Part shown: piece by piece, positions 8,301 to 18,043 of the stretch | Layout of the letters: every line of letters begins with the position of its first letter | How positions within the stretch are numbered: position 1 is the first letter of the stretch | NCBI RefSeq assembly: GCF_022921055.1 | Contig: NZ_CP095064.1 | Location: forward strand, 1 to 64,000 | Source: Hymenobacter volaticus | GTDB taxonomy: Bacteria > Bacteroidota > Bacteroidia > Cytophagales > Hymenobacteraceae | DNA: 64,000 nt | Reading direction: 5' to 3' | The notes under the pieces: model-generated | What the model was told of the DNA's origin: nothing | Database searches by the model: none | What the model saw: only the letters and a program-made list of their open reading frames with translations | Position numbers and translations under genes: made by a program

Positions 8301-9744
8301 TCGAGTGGCTGTTGCAAAAGTAAAGCAGGAGCCAGCGAAAGGGAGCAGGTGCTGGTAGTGCTATCCCCAACCCACCTGGCTGGAAGGGGTTGAAGCGCAA
8401 GTACTTCTTCAGGTTGTAGGCCATGGCCGCTACATACAGGACTTTGGCCGCCCCTGCTTGACGCTTCTTGCTGAGGTGGCGCAAGCCATAGTACGTGATC
8501 AAACTACCCAGGACCGGTTCGACGGTGGAAGCCCGTAGTCGCCGCATGCGTTGGCCGACCCGCGTGGCCAAGCGCGCCAGCATACGGTCATAGTGGGCTT
8601 TGTAGGGGGTATGATGCAGACGCTTTTCCTTGGCTTTCTTGCCCTTGCACTGCTCGGCCAGCGGACAGACCTTACACTCCCTGGCTTTGGCCAGGTAGCG
8701 TTTCTTGGCGTTGCCTTGGGCATCCACGTAGACCTGATCAAACACGAGTTGTTTGCCTTGCCCGCAGGTATAGCTGTCCGTGACGGCATCGTAGAGAAAG
8801 CCCGGGTGCTCGCCTTTGTACCCGCCATGGGCCGGGATATAGCCCGTCAGGCCCCGCTCTTCCCGCTGTTCGTAGTTCTCTCCCGAGCAATAGCCAGCAT
8901 CGGCCACGACGTTCGTGATGAACAGACGAAAGCTATTCAACCGCTGCTGCGTGGCGTCCACAATGGCGAGCAAATACCGGCTGTCACGCCAGTCCGCCAG
9001 GTCGGCAGAGATGTGGGTAATGACGTGCTGCGCCGTATCGACGCTTACGCTGGCGGTATAAGCAAGGACGCGGGCCTTACCCGACTTGAAAGCAATGCGC
9101 GCCTCGGGATCCGAAGGGCTATAGTGGGTGAGATTGCTGACCAGTTTGCCGGCTTTTTTCGGGGCTGCCTTGCGGATGGCCGCGTGGAAACGTTGGATAT
9201 GTTTCAAACGGCCGGGCGTAGCCGTGATACGGGGCGCTTGGCCATCACCTCTTGGGGTGCCGGCCTCCGCAGCCCCACGGGAACGCTTGGGCTGGAGCCG
9301 GCTCATGGAGGCGTTGGCTTTGATGTAGGCGGAATCCACTACTTGGGTATGGCCCTCAACTAAGCCCTGCTGGATGCACAGGCCGACAATGTGCGTAAAG
9401 CAGGCTTCAAAGACGGAAACCGGCAGCCGTTGCCGGGTACGCGAGACGGTACTATGCCAGGGCAAGGGATGGGCCAGATCATAGCCCAGAAAGGCGCGGA
9501 TACCGAGATGCAATTGTGCCAGTTCCAGGAGTTTGCGATCGGAGGTGATATTCTCCAGGTGGCCGACCAAGAGCAGCTTGACAAACACAACAGGATCGAG
9601 CGAGGGCCGACCGCCGGCACTGTAAAAAGGGGCAAAAAGTGGCCGCACGAAGCTGAAATCGACCGCCTGCAGCAATTGCTGGTAAAAGTGGCCTGCGGGC
9701 ACCAACTTGACGAGTGAAGTCTGAATCGTATGAAAGCCGAGCAT
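8218..9744 (-). CDS. IS1182-family DDE transposase
   Basis: 508 residues. The N-terminus (YSAGGRPSLDPVVFVKLLL, residues about 43-61) is the DUF772-type transposase head. The DDE catalytic core follows: first Asp in VVDSAYIKANASM, second in NVVADAGYCSGENYE. A cysteine cluster (CKVCPLAEQCKGK) and the C-terminal RVGQRMRRLRASTVEPVLGSL typical of IS1182 come next. The reading frame passes through the left inverted repeat (LYFCNSHS) and ends 83 bases outside the element, so the last 27 or so residues, from TSRTTFYF on, are host sequence. Those residues are unlikely to be needed. Domain composition is complete and no frameshift is seen. Confidence 0.93.
   Translation of the reverse strand: MLGFHTIQTSLVKLVPAGHFYQQLLQAVDFSFVRPLFAPFYSAGGRPSLDPVVFVKLLLVGHLENITSDRKLLELAQLHLGIRAFLGYDLAHPLPWHSTVSRTRQRLPVSVFEACFTHIVGLCIQQGLVEGHTQVVDSAYIKANASMSRLQPKRSRGAAEAGTPRGDGQAPRITATPGRLKHIQRFHAAIRKAAPKKAGKLVSNLTHYSPSDPEARIAFKSGKARVLAYTASVSVDTAQHVITHISADLADWRDSRYLLAIVDATQQRLNSFRLFITNVVADAGYCSGENYEQREERGLTGYIPAHGGYKGEHPGFLYDAVTDSYTCGQGKQLVFDQVYVDAQGNAKKRYLAKARECKVCPLAEQCKGKKAKEKRLHHTPYKAHYDRMLARLATRVGQRMRRLRASTVEPVLGSLITYYGLRHLSKKRQAGAAKVLYVAAMAYNLKKYLRFNPFQPGGLGIALPAPAPFRWLLLYFCNSHSTSRTTFYFTGYSRAHFPSWRIALDAGK
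8301..8321. repeat. IS inverted repeat, left
   Basis: Exact reverse complement of 9778-9798; marks the transposase-3' end of the element. The transposase frame reads straight through it. Confidence 0.93.
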
Positions 9745-9777
9745 AGGTTAGTAACCCCTCTCGCCTTCAGTATGTTG

Positions 9778-9798
9778 ACTTTTGCAACAGCCACTCGA
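9778..9798. repeat. IS inverted repeat, right
   Basis: Exact reverse complement of 8301-8321, 33 bases upstream of the transposase start codon. Confidence 0.93.
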
Positions 9799-9917
9799 AT
9801 TATGTTAATGACTGAATATTAGAATTAAAAGTCCTCTGCTCTACTAAGCACCAGTAGAATCATGGAAGAAGTGCGACTCGCCAGGGCAGGGTTAGCTGCT
9901 CGGGCACCATCGGCAAC

Positions 9918-10100
9918 GTGCTGGTGCTAGCAACCGGATGGCTTGGCGCCGGACCACAGGAACCGGATGACGTCGCCCGGCTCTCGCTCTTGCTGCACGA
10001 GCACATCAATATACTCGGACGCGACGATTTCATTTTACCCGAGGGCGTTGCCGCAGGGCAACTGCGCCCGCTACGCGACGAGTTTGGAAGAACAGCCTGC
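9918..10100 (+). pseudogene. C-terminal fragment of a Tn3-family transposase
   Basis: About 60 codons encode PDDVARLSLLLHEHINILGR, then DFILPEGVAAGQLRPLRDEF. The L.PL.HEHIN.LGRY.F.LPE.VA.G.LRPLR pattern is the C-terminal signature of Tn3-type transposases in Bacteroidota. Nothing upstream continues it within the 120 bases up to the IS, so it is a fragment. Recognised from memory of the family pattern; an alignment would settle it. Confidence 0.5.
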
Positions 10101-10293
10101 CTAACTGCTCTACCGGGAATTTCTATTCTTAATCTTGCACTACCCCTCGTTGTTCGAGCTAACCCTACTGTCCTCTCGTGACTTTACACTTCAGGCCGGT
10201 GAGGGCACGAAGCAAAGCTGCTCATCAGCAGAGTAAAGGAATAAGATTACTGCTCTTTGTACTCCTGAATGGACATTCCTTTGATCAACCTGG

Positions 10294-10740
10294 ATGCTAC
10301 GCTATGCTTTTTTGCTTTTAGTTTTTCTGAATTGCATTAACGGATCGGCGCTGGTTTCGCCGAGGGGAATTTTAAGGTTCGCGACTATGAAGGTGTACTT
10401 TCCGACAGGCACTTACCGCAGCTACTTTATTCGGTTGCAAAGCCGCATTTCGCTTTTCTTGGACCAAGGGGCTACCCTACTGGCGGCCACACCAGTAGGC
10501 AAAATCGGCTACGACGTCCCTGAGCCGGGAGCGGGCAACCGCTTCCAGGATTTCGGGCACAGCCACTGGCGCAAAAGTCTCATCTGGGGCGAAAACCGGA
10601 CTGATATTTCCATTCTTGGTTTCGGCACTATCTACATTTACGGTCAAGGCCTGACGCGGGAGGGCCCCCATCGGGCCCCAGTTAGCAAAAAAGCCATTGC
10701 CTTGAAGCTCTGCCGCAATAGTATCCTTGAGTGGACGCGG
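10294..10740 (+). pseudogene. GH28 (polygalacturonase-type) remnant, N-terminal part
   Basis: The frame opens with a hydrophobic N-terminus (MLRYAFLLLVFLNC). It then encodes VYFPTGTYRSYFIRLQSRIS, LFLDQGATLLAATP, FQDFGHSHWRKSLIWGENRT and SKKAIALKLCRNSI. These match the first beta-helix turns of secreted GH28 enzymes that act on pectin-type galacturonides (usual pattern FPaGtY...I.L.S...L.L..GATL.a, then alkLCrNV). The catalytic region (NTDG, DD, GH motifs) never appears: after about 10720 the similarity stops and stop codons follow. Clearly a truncated gene. Confidence 0.65.
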
Positions 10741-11350
10741 CAACTGTTACGGCCTCGCCGAATCGTTTTGACGTCGTCTTTAAACCAAGCTGCTCGACAG
10801 CAGCACCTTTCTTGGCTTGAATAAAGCCCGGCTGGAACTCGGCCCTACATCGCCTAGTATAACGCCGAGCGGCGGCATTCAAGGCTCGGTCACCAAGCCA
10901 CCGACCTACTCCGAAACCGCTTGCGCACCATGGCCTAATTCTGTGCGGCTTAACTGGATCACCTTAAGCAGTACGACTACTTCGCATTCCTCCCATCACC
11001 CGACCTGGCGGACCCGCTAGGGCGTGTACCACTTGGCGCTTACCCAACCCAAGTACTTCTGCCCGAGACATTGCCCCGCAACCACCTGACCCTGCGGGCG
11101 GTCAATCTGCAGTGGGTGGATCGGCGCGAACGCGAAGACTAGGCAGTAAGGGCGCACTTTCGCCGCTCGGGCACGCAATACCAACAGAAAGCTCACGCCC
11201 GCCCTGGTGCAGCAGATACGGGCCCGGGCCGCGCAGAGAGCTAATAAGCAGCAGTTGGCTACCCAGTTCGGGGAGCCGGCCCACGAGCTCGCCTATAGTC
11301 CGGCGGTTAGGTTGCCAGACCGTGTTAACCTTGCTAACTATCTCCTGCTA
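10741..11350 (+). other. Unidentified coding debris
   Basis: Several short open stretches in changing frames. One, about 10958-11140, contains LPRNHLTLRAVNLQWVDRRE. Another, about 11180-11275, encodes TNRKLTPALVQQIRARAAQR followed by ANKQQLATQFGE, which looks like a helix-turn-helix tail such as that of some HNH homing-type endonucleases. I cannot assign either with confidence. Stops separate them, so no intact gene is present. Confidence 0.25.
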
Positions 11351-11727
11351 GCGGCCCCTTGTCGAGGACAATATACGCGCCTGAAATTCAGCATTCGAAA
11401 CAGGAACAGAGGGCAACCGGCTGTAGGACTGGGGTCTAACTTATCAAAGATCCTTTTATTCGCACCTGCTCCTGTAGTTCGTCATGCTCTCGATGCAGTA
11501 GCTTTTATCGAAGACTACCCGGGGCAAAAGCACCACGCGAAAGCGAAAACAGAAGCTCATAACAACTGCTAAAGTTCTGACTTGCCCATAGCATCGGGAG
11601 ATCAAAATACAGATAAGTAGGAGCGTCAATTTGTACATATAAGCGGCAACTTGGCTTGAATTCCATAGAGCTAACAACTAGCAGGTTACAAAACCATTCA
11701 AGCTTATTTTCTTAACATTCGGCTTTT

Positions 11728-11935
11728 TAGTACAAATAAATGATATAATATCATTATCCACCAAGTAAAAAACTATTGCACCTTTGGCCTTCTACCTCCC
11801 ACCTACTACCATCCGCTATGAGGGCCATTTTACCGCCTGCCCGCGTGCTGCTTACCCGCCCCACCGCAGCTTGTGCCTACCTGCAAGTGGGGCTAGACCT
11901 CGTGAGTCCGGCCCCGGGCGGGCCCCGGACCGGAG
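11728..11935 (+). repeat. SusC-type leader copy A (inverted partner at 46325-46508)
   Basis: About 130 bases are nearly the same as the reverse strand of 46375-46508, with weaker similarity beyond. The shared block runs from an AT-rich palindrome through a start codon (ATG 11818) and a signal-peptide-like N-terminus (MRAILPPARVLL here, MRAFLPPARVLP in the partner). Copy B leads into a recognisable SusC remnant, so this is probably the promoter, leader and first codons of a SusC paralogue whose body is gone; a beta-mannosidase fragment follows instead. Confidence 0.7.
11739..11755. promoter_or_regulatory. Palindromic operator-like site, copy A
   Basis: AATGATATAATATCATT is a 17-base palindrome with one central base, 63 bases before the ATG at 11818. 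The reverse complement recurs at 46482-46498 at nearly the same distance from the homologous ATG. Conservation of site and spacing suggests an operator or promoter element; the binding protein is unknown. Confidence 0.45.
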
Positions 11936-11992
11936 CCCCCCTTGGCGCAAGAGGCACTTCTACCAGAACAAGGGCCGGGGCCGTCGACTGTT

Positions 11993-12103
11993 TCCAACTA
12001 CGTAAAGCTGTACCGCGACCTAATCTCTACGACCTTGCGCGAGCAAGACCCTAGCCGCCCGTATGGGTGGTCGAGTTCCTCGGCTGACTTTGAAGACCAG
12101 GCA
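11993..12103 (+). pseudogene. GH2 beta-mannosidase fragment (37 codons)
   Basis: Encodes SNYVKLYRDLISTTLREQDP then SRPYGWSSSSADFEDQAS. The intact beta-mannosidase at 42958-45591 has SNYLKLYRDLIPTVLKTEDP then SRPYLSSSPSADFEDMAGS. This is an internal piece of the catalytic barrel, C-terminal to the acid/base, with no start and an immediate change of frame into the GH3 fragment. It is a paralogous copy, not derived by recent copying, as many residues differ. Confidence 0.75.
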
Positions 12104-12826
12104 AGCCTACCGTGCTGGTGATGATAGGAGGCCGTCCAAATATTATTCGGCAGGTAGTTGACCGGTCGCAAGCGGTTATCTGGGGCGGTCTGCCCGGCTT
12201 CGGCGGCGGGCAGGCTATTGCCGAAATAATCAGCGGTACAGTAAACCCCAGCGGCCGCCTGTCTTTCACGTACCCGCAGTTTGCCGGCCACGTCTCGAAC
12301 TACCACCACGACAACAACGAGAACAGCCTGGAGCTAAGTGACTTCGGCGCGGGATTCGAGAACCGCGGCCCCAAGTACAAGAGCACCATGCTCACGGAGT
12401 ACGGCCAAGGCCTAAGCTACACTACGTTCCGCTACGCCAACCTGCAGCTGAGCGATACGGTGCTTACCGGTTCCGGTTCCCTTCAGGCTACAGTGCGCGT
12501 AACCAACGCGGGTACCAAGGCCGGCAAAGAGGCCGTGCTGTGGTTCCTGACCGACGAGGTAGGGCGCATCACGCGGCCCGTGCGCTTACTCAAGCATTTC
12601 GAAAAACAAGAGTTCAAGCCCGGGAAGGCCGCGAGTTAATCTTCGAGATTCAGCCCGCGCGCGACCTGAGCTACCCCGATAGCTAAAGGCACCGCGTGCT
12701 GGAGGACGGCTTTTTCACCTTGCGCGTAGGCGAGCAAATGAAGCGCTTCCGCTATGCCGGGGCGACGGCAGTGGGCGCTTCTTCCCCATCAACTACTACT
12801 GGCTCCACAAACGCAAAATAATGCTT
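12103..12826 (+). pseudogene. GH3 C-terminal remnant (frameshifted)
   Basis: From KPTVLVMIGGRPNI the frame reads the C-terminal half of a family 3 beta-glycosidase: IWGGLPGFGGGQAIAEIISG, TVNPSGRLSFTYPQ and GYGQGLSYTTFRY (the GxGLSYT signature), then a fibronectin-III-like domain (LQATVRVTNAGTKAGKEAV). A stop at 12637 interrupts it; the continuation (ELIFEIQPARDLSY) is in another frame, followed by a further stop and DGFFTLRVGEQMKRF. The N-terminal (beta/alpha)8 domain with the nucleophile is missing. The first 500 or so residues are replaced by the GH2 fragment just upstream. Confidence 0.85.
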
Positions 12827-12964
12827 CTCTGCCGCCGGTGATAGGGCAGTTGCCTACCTGCTATCAGTTGTCACTTCCACGGCTTCGGGTAGCGGCCGCT
12901 ACCCGCCCCGGCCGCCTGCGTGGCTAAGCACTCTTTCGTTCTTCCCACTTCTAACTATTTTCCC

Positions 12965-15900
12965 ATGAACCAGAATTCTTCTCTGCATTCGCTCGCTCGA
13001 CGGGCAGTGCTACTGGCCGCTTGCGGGCTGCCTGTCGTAGCGACGCTGCCTGCCACGGGAGCTAGCCTGCCGCTGATAACGCCAGCAACTGATCCTGTTA
13101 CGGCAGATATATCCGTATCGGGCCGTGTTACGCAGGAAAACGGCGATCCGCTACCCGGGGTAACGGTGCTTGTGAAAGGTACGACCACCGGAGCATCAAC
13201 CAATTCCGACGGTACCTTTGTAATCTCGGCGCCCGAGGGCAGCACGCTAGTATTTAGTTATGTAGGCTACACCCGCAAGGAAGTGCCCGTTACGGCAGCC
13301 AGCACTAACCTGACGGTAACTCTGTCGGAGGATGTGAGTGCGCTCAATGAGGTCGTAGTAGTAGGTTATGGCACGCAACGCAGAAGTGACCTGACGGGCG
13401 CCGTAACTTCCGTGTCGGGCACCCAACTCCAGCAAGTAGCTACCTCCGACCCCGTACAGGCCTTGCAAGGCCGCGCGGCCGGTGTCGACATTACGTCGAA
13501 CAGCGGGCAGCCCGGTTCCGGCACTCGGATTCGGGTCCGCGGCGTAGGCACTATCAACAACAGTGACCCGCTATACGTGGTGGATGGGGTGCAGACTGGC
13601 GACATCAGCTTCCTGCTTCCCACCGACATCGAGTCGACGGAAATTCTAAAAGATGCGTCCGCGACGGCCATTTACGGTTCGCGCGGGGCCAACGGCGTTG
13701 TGCTCATCACCACCAAGCACGGCAAGGCGGGCAAAACCCAGTTCAACTTGTTTGGTTACACCGGCTTTCAGGATCTGCGGAAAGAGTTGCCCTTAGCTAA
13801 TGCGCAGCAGTACGCTACGCTGGTAACGGAAGCTTACACGAACAGCAACCGGCCAATTCCTACCGACTACGCCAACCTCCTGAGCAGCGCCCTGCAGGGC
13901 AGCGTGGCCGGTACCAATTTCCAGGACTTTGTTACGCAACGGGGGCTGATTACCAACTACAGCTTATCGGCTTCTGGTGGTACCGAGCAAAACCGCTACC
14001 TGATCAGCGGTAACTACTTTCAGCAGGACGGTATCATCAAGAATTCGGGCCTGAAGAAATATGTTATTCGCCTAAACGACGATGTGGTGCTCACCAAGTT
14101 TCTCAAGGCAGGCGCCTCGGCTACGTTTACGGCCGCCAAGCTGCTGAGCACCAGTGATGCCAACGGCAATACGCAGTATAGTCCGGTGTTTCAATACGCG
14201 ACCCAGGCAAACCCAATTTCGTCGCCTTTCAACGCGGACGGCAGCTATTCCTACGACCAGATTACAAGCTTTACTCCCAACTTAGCCCGTTATCTGGAAG
14301 AGCAAAAAACCAACCAGACTTCAAACAACAGTCTGTTTACCAGCTCCTACCTCGACGTTTCGCTCGTTAAGAATCTAACGTTCCGTTCCACGTTTGGTAT
14401 CACCCTCAGCAACAGCCGGCCGAAGATCTATCAGCCTCAGTACTTCTTGGGCGCTAACGACCAACGCTCGCAGAGCCTGCTCACAGAAACGCGCAGCCAA
14501 AACGTGGGATGGGTATGGTCGAATTACTTCAACTACAACAAAGACCTAGGCAACAGCAGCTCAGTGTCGGCGACACTTGGCCAGGAGTCTCAGCGAGGCT
14601 ACGGGAATGGGATCTCCATTACCGGCTATGACGTACCCGCTGACGCTACTCTGCAATATATTTCGGCGGCGCGCGCGGCGAACAACACCATACGCAGCTC
14701 CCAGTACGACAGTGGGCTGTTGTCGTACTTTGCCCGAGGCAACTACAACTTCCGCGACCGGTATCTGGTAACGGCTACCCTGCGCTTCGACCAGACTTCG
14801 CGCTTCCTCGGACCAGAGCGGACGGGTATTTTTCCGTCAGTGGGGGCTGCCTGGAACGTTTCCAGCGAAAACTTCATGAAGAGCGTAACAGCCATTTCGC
14901 AGCTGAAGCTCCGGGGTAGCTACGGCGCGGTTGGTAACCAGAATGCGGCCCCCAACTACGGCTATGCTTCGGTGGGCACCAACAACCAGAACTACGCTTT
15001 TGGGGCAGACCAGGCCCGGAACCCCGGCATCGCCATTGCCACCCTCAACAACCCCAACCTGAAGTGGGAAACGGCTGTCACAACCGATTTTGGGATTGAC
15101 GCCGCCTTCCTGGAAAACAAGCTGACCTTTACGGGCGATTATTTCGTGCGTAAAACCGAGGACATGATTGCCCTGCTCCCGGTACCCGACTACATCGGTC
15201 AAGCACCAGCAGCGGCAAACGTGGCCTCCCTCCGCAACCGCGGCTTGGAACTAGCGCTGAACTATCAAAACCAAGTAGGTAAGCTCCAGTACAGCGCCGG
15301 GGTGAATTTCACTAGCATTGACAACGTCGTTACCGACCTAGGGGGCGCCACTCCTATTTCCGGAGCCAACGTAGTATCACAAATCGGCAACACGACCCGC
15401 ACGGACGTAGGCCGCGAAGTTGCTTATTTCTACGGCTTGCAGTCGACCGGCATCTTCCACTCGCAAGAAGAAGTTAACACCTATACCAACAATAGTGGTG
15501 ATTTGCTTCAGCCCGGCGCGCAACTAGGCGATGTGCGGTATCAAGACGTAAACGGCGACGGCAAAATAACCCCGAGCGACTTCACGTACTTGGGCAGCGC
15601 CACGCCGGACTTCACCTATGGGGCCTCGTTGAACTTATTGTACAGCAATTTCGATTTCAAAATCCTGCTGTACGGCGTGCAGGGGGCAGAAATCCTTAAT
15701 GCAGCGGCCTTCAACCTATCGAAGTCCAGCAACTTTGCCAACCTGTGGACCAACTTCTATGCCGACCGCATGGACCGCTGGACGCCGAGCAACCCCAACA
15801 GCAATCAGCCCCGGGTAACGGCCAACGATACCAACAACGGCGGCGGCTACAACGACCGATTCAGCAGCCGATACGTGGAAAACGGCAGTTTCCTGCGCGC

Positions 15901-16135
15901 CCGTAACATGGAGCTGGGTTACTCGCTACCTAAAGGTGTTATCGAGCGGTTCCATATCGGCGGATTCCGGTTGTTTGCCTCGGTAGACAACGTGTTCACC
16001 ATCACCAAATACAAGGGTCTCGACCCCGAAGTTGCGGCTACTGGCTACTACAACAGCCCGCTTGCCTACGGTGTCGATAACGGCAACTATCCTCAGCCGC
16101 GGACTTACCGCTTAGGCTTAAATGTTCAGTTTTAA
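12965..16135 (+). CDS. SusC-like TonB-dependent outer-membrane receptor (pair 1)
   Basis: 1056 residues from the ATG at 12965; the frame extends 15 codons upstream, but the signal peptide (LARRAVLLAACGLPVVATL) fits this start. Residues about 45-130 form a carboxypeptidase-regulatory-like beta-sandwich (VSGRVTQENGDPLPGVTVLV). Next come the TonB box region and plug (EVVVVGYGTQRRSDLTGAV, ALQGRAAGVDI, NNSDPLYVVDGV, LKDASATAIYGSRGANGVVL), the SusC/RagA signature. The rest is a 22-strand-type barrel ending in aromatic F (LGLNVQF). It imports oligosaccharides energised by TonB. The SusD partner starts 22 bases downstream, so they form an operon. A decayed close paralogue lies at 45879-46419 on the other strand. 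Confidence 0.96.
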   Translation: MNQNSSLHSLARRAVLLAACGLPVVATLPATGASLPLITPATDPVTADISVSGRVTQENGDPLPGVTVLVKGTTTGASTNSDGTFVISAPEGSTLVFSYVGYTRKEVPVTAASTNLTVTLSEDVSALNEVVVVGYGTQRRSDLTGAVTSVSGTQLQQVATSDPVQALQGRAAGVDITSNSGQPGSGTRIRVRGVGTINNSDPLYVVDGVQTGDISFLLPTDIESTEILKDASATAIYGSRGANGVVLITTKHGKAGKTQFNLFGYTGFQDLRKELPLANAQQYATLVTEAYTNSNRPIPTDYANLLSSALQGSVAGTNFQDFVTQRGLITNYSLSASGGTEQNRYLISGNYFQQDGIIKNSGLKKYVIRLNDDVVLTKFLKAGASATFTAAKLLSTSDANGNTQYSPVFQYATQANPISSPFNADGSYSYDQITSFTPNLARYLEEQKTNQTSNNSLFTSSYLDVSLVKNLTFRSTFGITLSNSRPKIYQPQYFLGANDQRSQSLLTETRSQNVGWVWSNYFNYNKDLGNSSSVSATLGQESQRGYGNGISITGYDVPADATLQYISAARAANNTIRSSQYDSGLLSYFARGNYNFRDRYLVTATLRFDQTSRFLGPERTGIFPSVGAAWNVSSENFMKSVTAISQLKLRGSYGAVGNQNAAPNYGYASVGTNNQNYAFGADQARNPGIAIATLNNPNLKWETAVTTDFGIDAAFLENKLTFTGDYFVRKTEDMIALLPVPDYIGQAPAAANVASLRNRGLELALNYQNQVGKLQYSAGVNFTSIDNVVTDLGGATPISGANVVSQIGNTTRTDVGREVAYFYGLQSTGIFHSQEEVNTYTNNSGDLLQPGAQLGDVRYQDVNGDGKITPSDFTYLGSATPDFTYGASLNLLYSNFDFKILLYGVQGAEILNAAAFNLSKSSNFANLWTNFYADRMDRWTPSNPNSNQPRVTANDTNNGGGYNDRFSSRYVENGSFLRARNMELGYSLPKGVIERFHIGGFRLFASVDNVFTITKYKGLDPEVAATGYYNSPLAYGVDNGNYPQPRTYRLGLNVQF

Positions 16136-16157
16136 CCTTCCTACCCATACTATTAAG

Positions 16158-17776
16158 ATGAAAACTGCAACAGCAGCTCGCTTCATAGCACTCACCGGGC
16201 TTTCCGCCACGCTGATGCTTTCGCAAGGATGCAAGGATTTCCTGGACAAAGAGCCCTTGGGCACCGTTACCCAAGCCAATCTATTCAACGATGCCACAAA
16301 CGCCGTACAGGCCGTAAACGCCGTTTACGACGTTACCTCCTGGGATCAAGGCCCTAAATTCGGCGTTGGTGAGTATGTACCACAAACCTTCGAGTGGATG
16401 TTTGGGGACGTAATGACCGATGACGCGGCCAAAGGCAGTACCCCTAGTGACTTTCAGCCGCTGATTGAGTTAAAAGCTTGGACCGTAACCCCGTCCAATG
16501 GTCCCGTAAGCAGTCTGTGGGTGCACAGCTTCACGGGTATTGCCCGGGCCAATACGGTTATCAACAACATCGACGCCGGTACCATTGATGCTGCGCTGAA
16601 GAGCCGCTTGAAAGGCGAAGCCTTGTTTTTGCGCGCTTACTTCTACTTCAACCTGGTAAAAACTTTTGGGGGGTACCCTTATTCGATAAAGCCGTGTTGC
16701 CGACGGAAGTTGCGTCCGTAAGCCGGGCCAGCATCGCGGAAACCTACGCTTTCATTGAAAAAGATTTGAAAGCCGCCACCGAACTGCTGCCCGAGAAAAG
16801 TGGTTACTCGGCGGCCAACTTAGGGCGCGCCACCACGGGAGCTGTTAACGGCTACTTGGCGCGGTCGATCATGTACCAGCTGGGTACCGATAACACCAAC
16901 AACCACACTTGGCAGGAAGTGTACGACCTCACGAGCACTATCATCAACTCGAATCAGTACAGCTTGTTGCCCAACTATGCTGCCATCCACCAAAACGAGG
17001 GGGAAAACAGCAGCGAGTCGCTTTTTGAAATTCAGCTGGCCACCTCGAACGATTCGTATGGCCCTATTTCGGTAGGTTCAACCAGTAATGTATTTCAAAA
17101 CAATCGCAAAACCTTTGGCTACGGGTTCAATAACCCCACGCAAAGCTTGGTGAACGAGTTCGAGCCCAATGACCCGCGGCGAGAAGTGACCGTAATCAAG
17201 GACGGTGACATTGTCCTAGGCATACTAAACAAAATCGATCCGTCGGAAAATGAAACGGGCTATCTAAACCGGAAAGTGGCCATTATTGCGCCGGCGCAAC
17301 TGCAAGCAGGTCCGCAGAACATTCGCAAGCTGCGCTATGCCGACGTCCTGCTGATGAAGGCTGAAGCGGCGGCTCGACTTAGCCGCAACAGCGAGGCGGT
17401 AACATTGGTCAACCAAGTACGTCAGCGAGCTCGTACTTCTACCCGGCCGCCGGGCACTACGGTAGGCGCCGCAAATGTCTATGCTCCCGCAAATACGCCT
17501 GCGGGCACTCTACCCGACCTTACGACCAGTCTTTCGGGCCAGCCACTGCTAAATGCCATCTGGCATGAACGCCGCGTAGAGTTTGCGGAAGAGTCTTTGC
17601 GCTTCTGGGACTTGGTTCGGACGGGACGTTACTTCAGCGCCTTGCCCGCGGATGTGGCCGCGCGGGCCCAGTCGCACAGCATCACGACCGGTGTAGTAAA
17701 CCCCATCCCGCTGTTGCCGATTCCGCTGAATGACGCGCAGGTATGGAAGGTACCCCAGAACCCGGGCTACAACTAA
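16158..17776 (+). pseudogene. SusD/RagB glycan-binding lipoprotein (pair 1), single frameshift
   Basis: The two halves make one SusD-like protein of about 539 residues. The N-terminus (LTGLSATLMLSQGCKDFLD) has a lipobox with Cys as acylated residue. LFLRAYFYFNLVKTFGG is the conserved SusD helix, and the C-terminal half has RYADVLLMKAEAAAR and IWHERRVEFAEESLRFWDLV. The frame breaks in the G6 tract at 16668-16673; seven G would restore the expected GGVPLFDKAV. All else is intact, so this is either a sequencing or assembly indel or a recent mutation. It should sit on the cell surface as the lid of the SusC receptor just upstream. Confidence 0.93.
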
Positions 17777-17803
17777 GCGCAGAGTCCGCTCCTTGAAACA
17801 TTG

Positions 17804-17842
17804 GAAAAGCCGTGTACCACCCGCTGGACGCGGCTTTTCATT
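17804..17842 (+). terminator. Rho-independent terminator after SusCD pair 1
   Basis: GAAAAGCCG at 17804-17812 pairs with CGGCTTTTC at 17831-17839 around an 18-base loop, followed by ATTTCT. It lies 28 bases after the SusD stop codon. Confidence 0.75.
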
Positions 17843-18043
17843 TCTCGGCAACAGCCACCTCCCTTCTTCTTCCACCTCTTTTCCTGTGCCTGGCAGCTCC
17901 TACCCCAACTCCGAGTAACCGGCCCGCCGCTGGTGCTTCCTCTGGCCCCGCGCTACGCGTCCGCGCTGAGTGCTTCACCACCCTGTTCTTTTTCAATGGC
18001 AAGCCTAACCACAACTGCCCCCTAAGCGGAGGCCTACACCGCG

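Larger units (their letters stand above)
8301..9798 (-). mobile_element. IS1182-family insertion sequence
   Basis: A single transposase gene lies between perfect 21-base inverted repeats at 8301-8321 and 9778-9798 (left end begins TCGAGTGGCTGTTGC). TCGA forms the outermost four bases at both ends; being palindromic, it can be read as the tip of the repeat or as a 4-base target duplication. On the second reading the element proper is 8305-9794. No longer direct repeat flanks it. Size (about 1.5 kb) and transposase type fit IS1182. Both repeats and the transposase are undamaged, so it looks recent and potentially active. Confidence 0.9.
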
